A DNA stretch of 5,381 nucleotides. Source: JAZQUM01 sp045631305. Lineage in GTDB: Bacteria; Bacillota; Clostridia; Oscillospirales; Oscillospiraceae. Location of the stretch: contig JAZQUM010000107.1 in assembly GCA_045631305.1 (NCBI GenBank), positions 1 through 5,381 of the forward strand, read 5' to 3'. Shown here piece after piece: positions 5,040 through 5,381 of the stretch. Below the pieces are notes generated by a model. That model was not told the origin of the DNA. It made no database searches and saw nothing but the letters and a program-made list of their open reading frames with translations. Positions within the stretch are counted from its first letter, which is position 1, and each line of letters begins with the position of its first letter. The translations under genes were made by a program, and so were the position numbers.

Positions 5040-5381
5040 ATGTCTACGATCAAAGTTTTGAACATGGCTGGCGCAGAAGTCGGCAGCGTTGAACTGTGCG
5101 ATGGCATCTTCGGTATCGAACCCAACGCAGCAGTTGTTCACGAAGTGGTTAAGAACCACCTGGCAAACTGCAGACAGGGCACTCAGAGCGCTCTCACCCG
5201 TGCAGAAGTTTCCGGCGGCGGCAAGAAGCCTTGGCGTCAGAAGGGCACCGGTCATGCTCGTCAGGGCAGCACCCGCGCTCCTCAGTGGACCCACGGCGGT
5301 ATCGTTTTCGCCCCCAAGCCCCGCGACTACTCCTACACCCTGAACAAGAAGGCTACGCGCCTGGCTCTGAAGAGCGTCCTG
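5040..5381 (+). CDS. rplD: 50S ribosomal protein L4, N-terminal part (cut by window end)
   Basis: The frame ATG TCT ACG ATC stays open to the last base, giving 114 residues without a stop. Diagnostic L4 text includes KKPWRQKGTGHARQGSTRAPQW (residues 66-83 fall within it), the rRNA-contacting loop that lines the peptide exit tunnel, then GGIVFAPKPRDYSYTLNKK and LALKSVL. Full L4 is about 205 residues, so roughly the second half is missing. The start ATG is preceded by AAAGGAG at 5023-5029, ten bases upstream. In gamma-proteobacteria L4 represses its own operon through the S10 leader; the long leader here makes the same question worth asking in this organism, although nothing in the sequence proves it. 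Confidence 0.95.
   Translation, partial: MSTIKVLNMAGAEVGSVELCDGIFGIEPNAAVVHEVVKNHLANCRQGTQSALTRAEVSGGGKKPWRQKGTGHARQGSTRAPQWTHGGIVFAPKPRDYSYTLNKKATRLALKSVL

Overview
The window looks like chromosomal DNA from a Gram-positive Firmicute, probably of class Clostridia. Three things suggest this. The Shine-Dalgarno sites are strong (AGGAGG, AAGGAGG). The two intergenic promoters are close to the sigma-A consensus. The neighbourhood combines a YmdB-type phosphodiesterase, a YhaO/SbcD-type phosphoesterase, an archaeal/eukaryotic-type prolyl-tRNA synthetase and the start of the S10 ribosomal-protein cluster. Base composition is moderate by eye and no family or genus can be fixed; Oscillospiraceae-like is only a guess. 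All genes are on the + strand and no mobile element, CRISPR array, tRNA or rRNA gene was seen.

Layout: (1) 1-1854 is a tight three-gene unit: the 3' end of a YmdB-type phosphodiesterase gene, a free-standing YbaK/ProX-type aminoacyl-tRNA deacylase, and an SbcD/YhaO-type calcineurin-like metallophosphoesterase with no SbcC/YhaN partner next to it. (2) 1855-1961 is a short gap with a hairpin and a near-consensus promoter (TTGACA-17-TACAAT). (3) 1962-3398 is proS, of the class that lacks the INS editing domain. (4) 3399-3801 is a 403-bp gap. It holds helically phased A-tracts, an intrinsic terminator whose loop and T-tract also form a second near-consensus promoter (TTGACA-17-TATTAT), and a hairpin-rich leader of about 280 nt. 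(5) 3802 to the end is the S10 operon start: rpsJ, a structured 181-bp spacer, rplC with a repeat-bearing C-terminal extension, and rplD cut by the window edge.

How it fits together: the second half is translation machinery (ProRS, S10, L3, L4), and the deacylase upstream may proofread mischarged tRNA, a task that this ProRS class cannot do with its own INS domain. The most interesting non-coding signals are the terminator/promoter overlap, the rpsJ leader, and the rpsJ-rplC spacer. In both RNA regions the same segments can form alternative pairings, as expected of autoregulatory r-protein mRNA elements. I could not match either to a named leader family, and all structures were found by eye without energy calculation.
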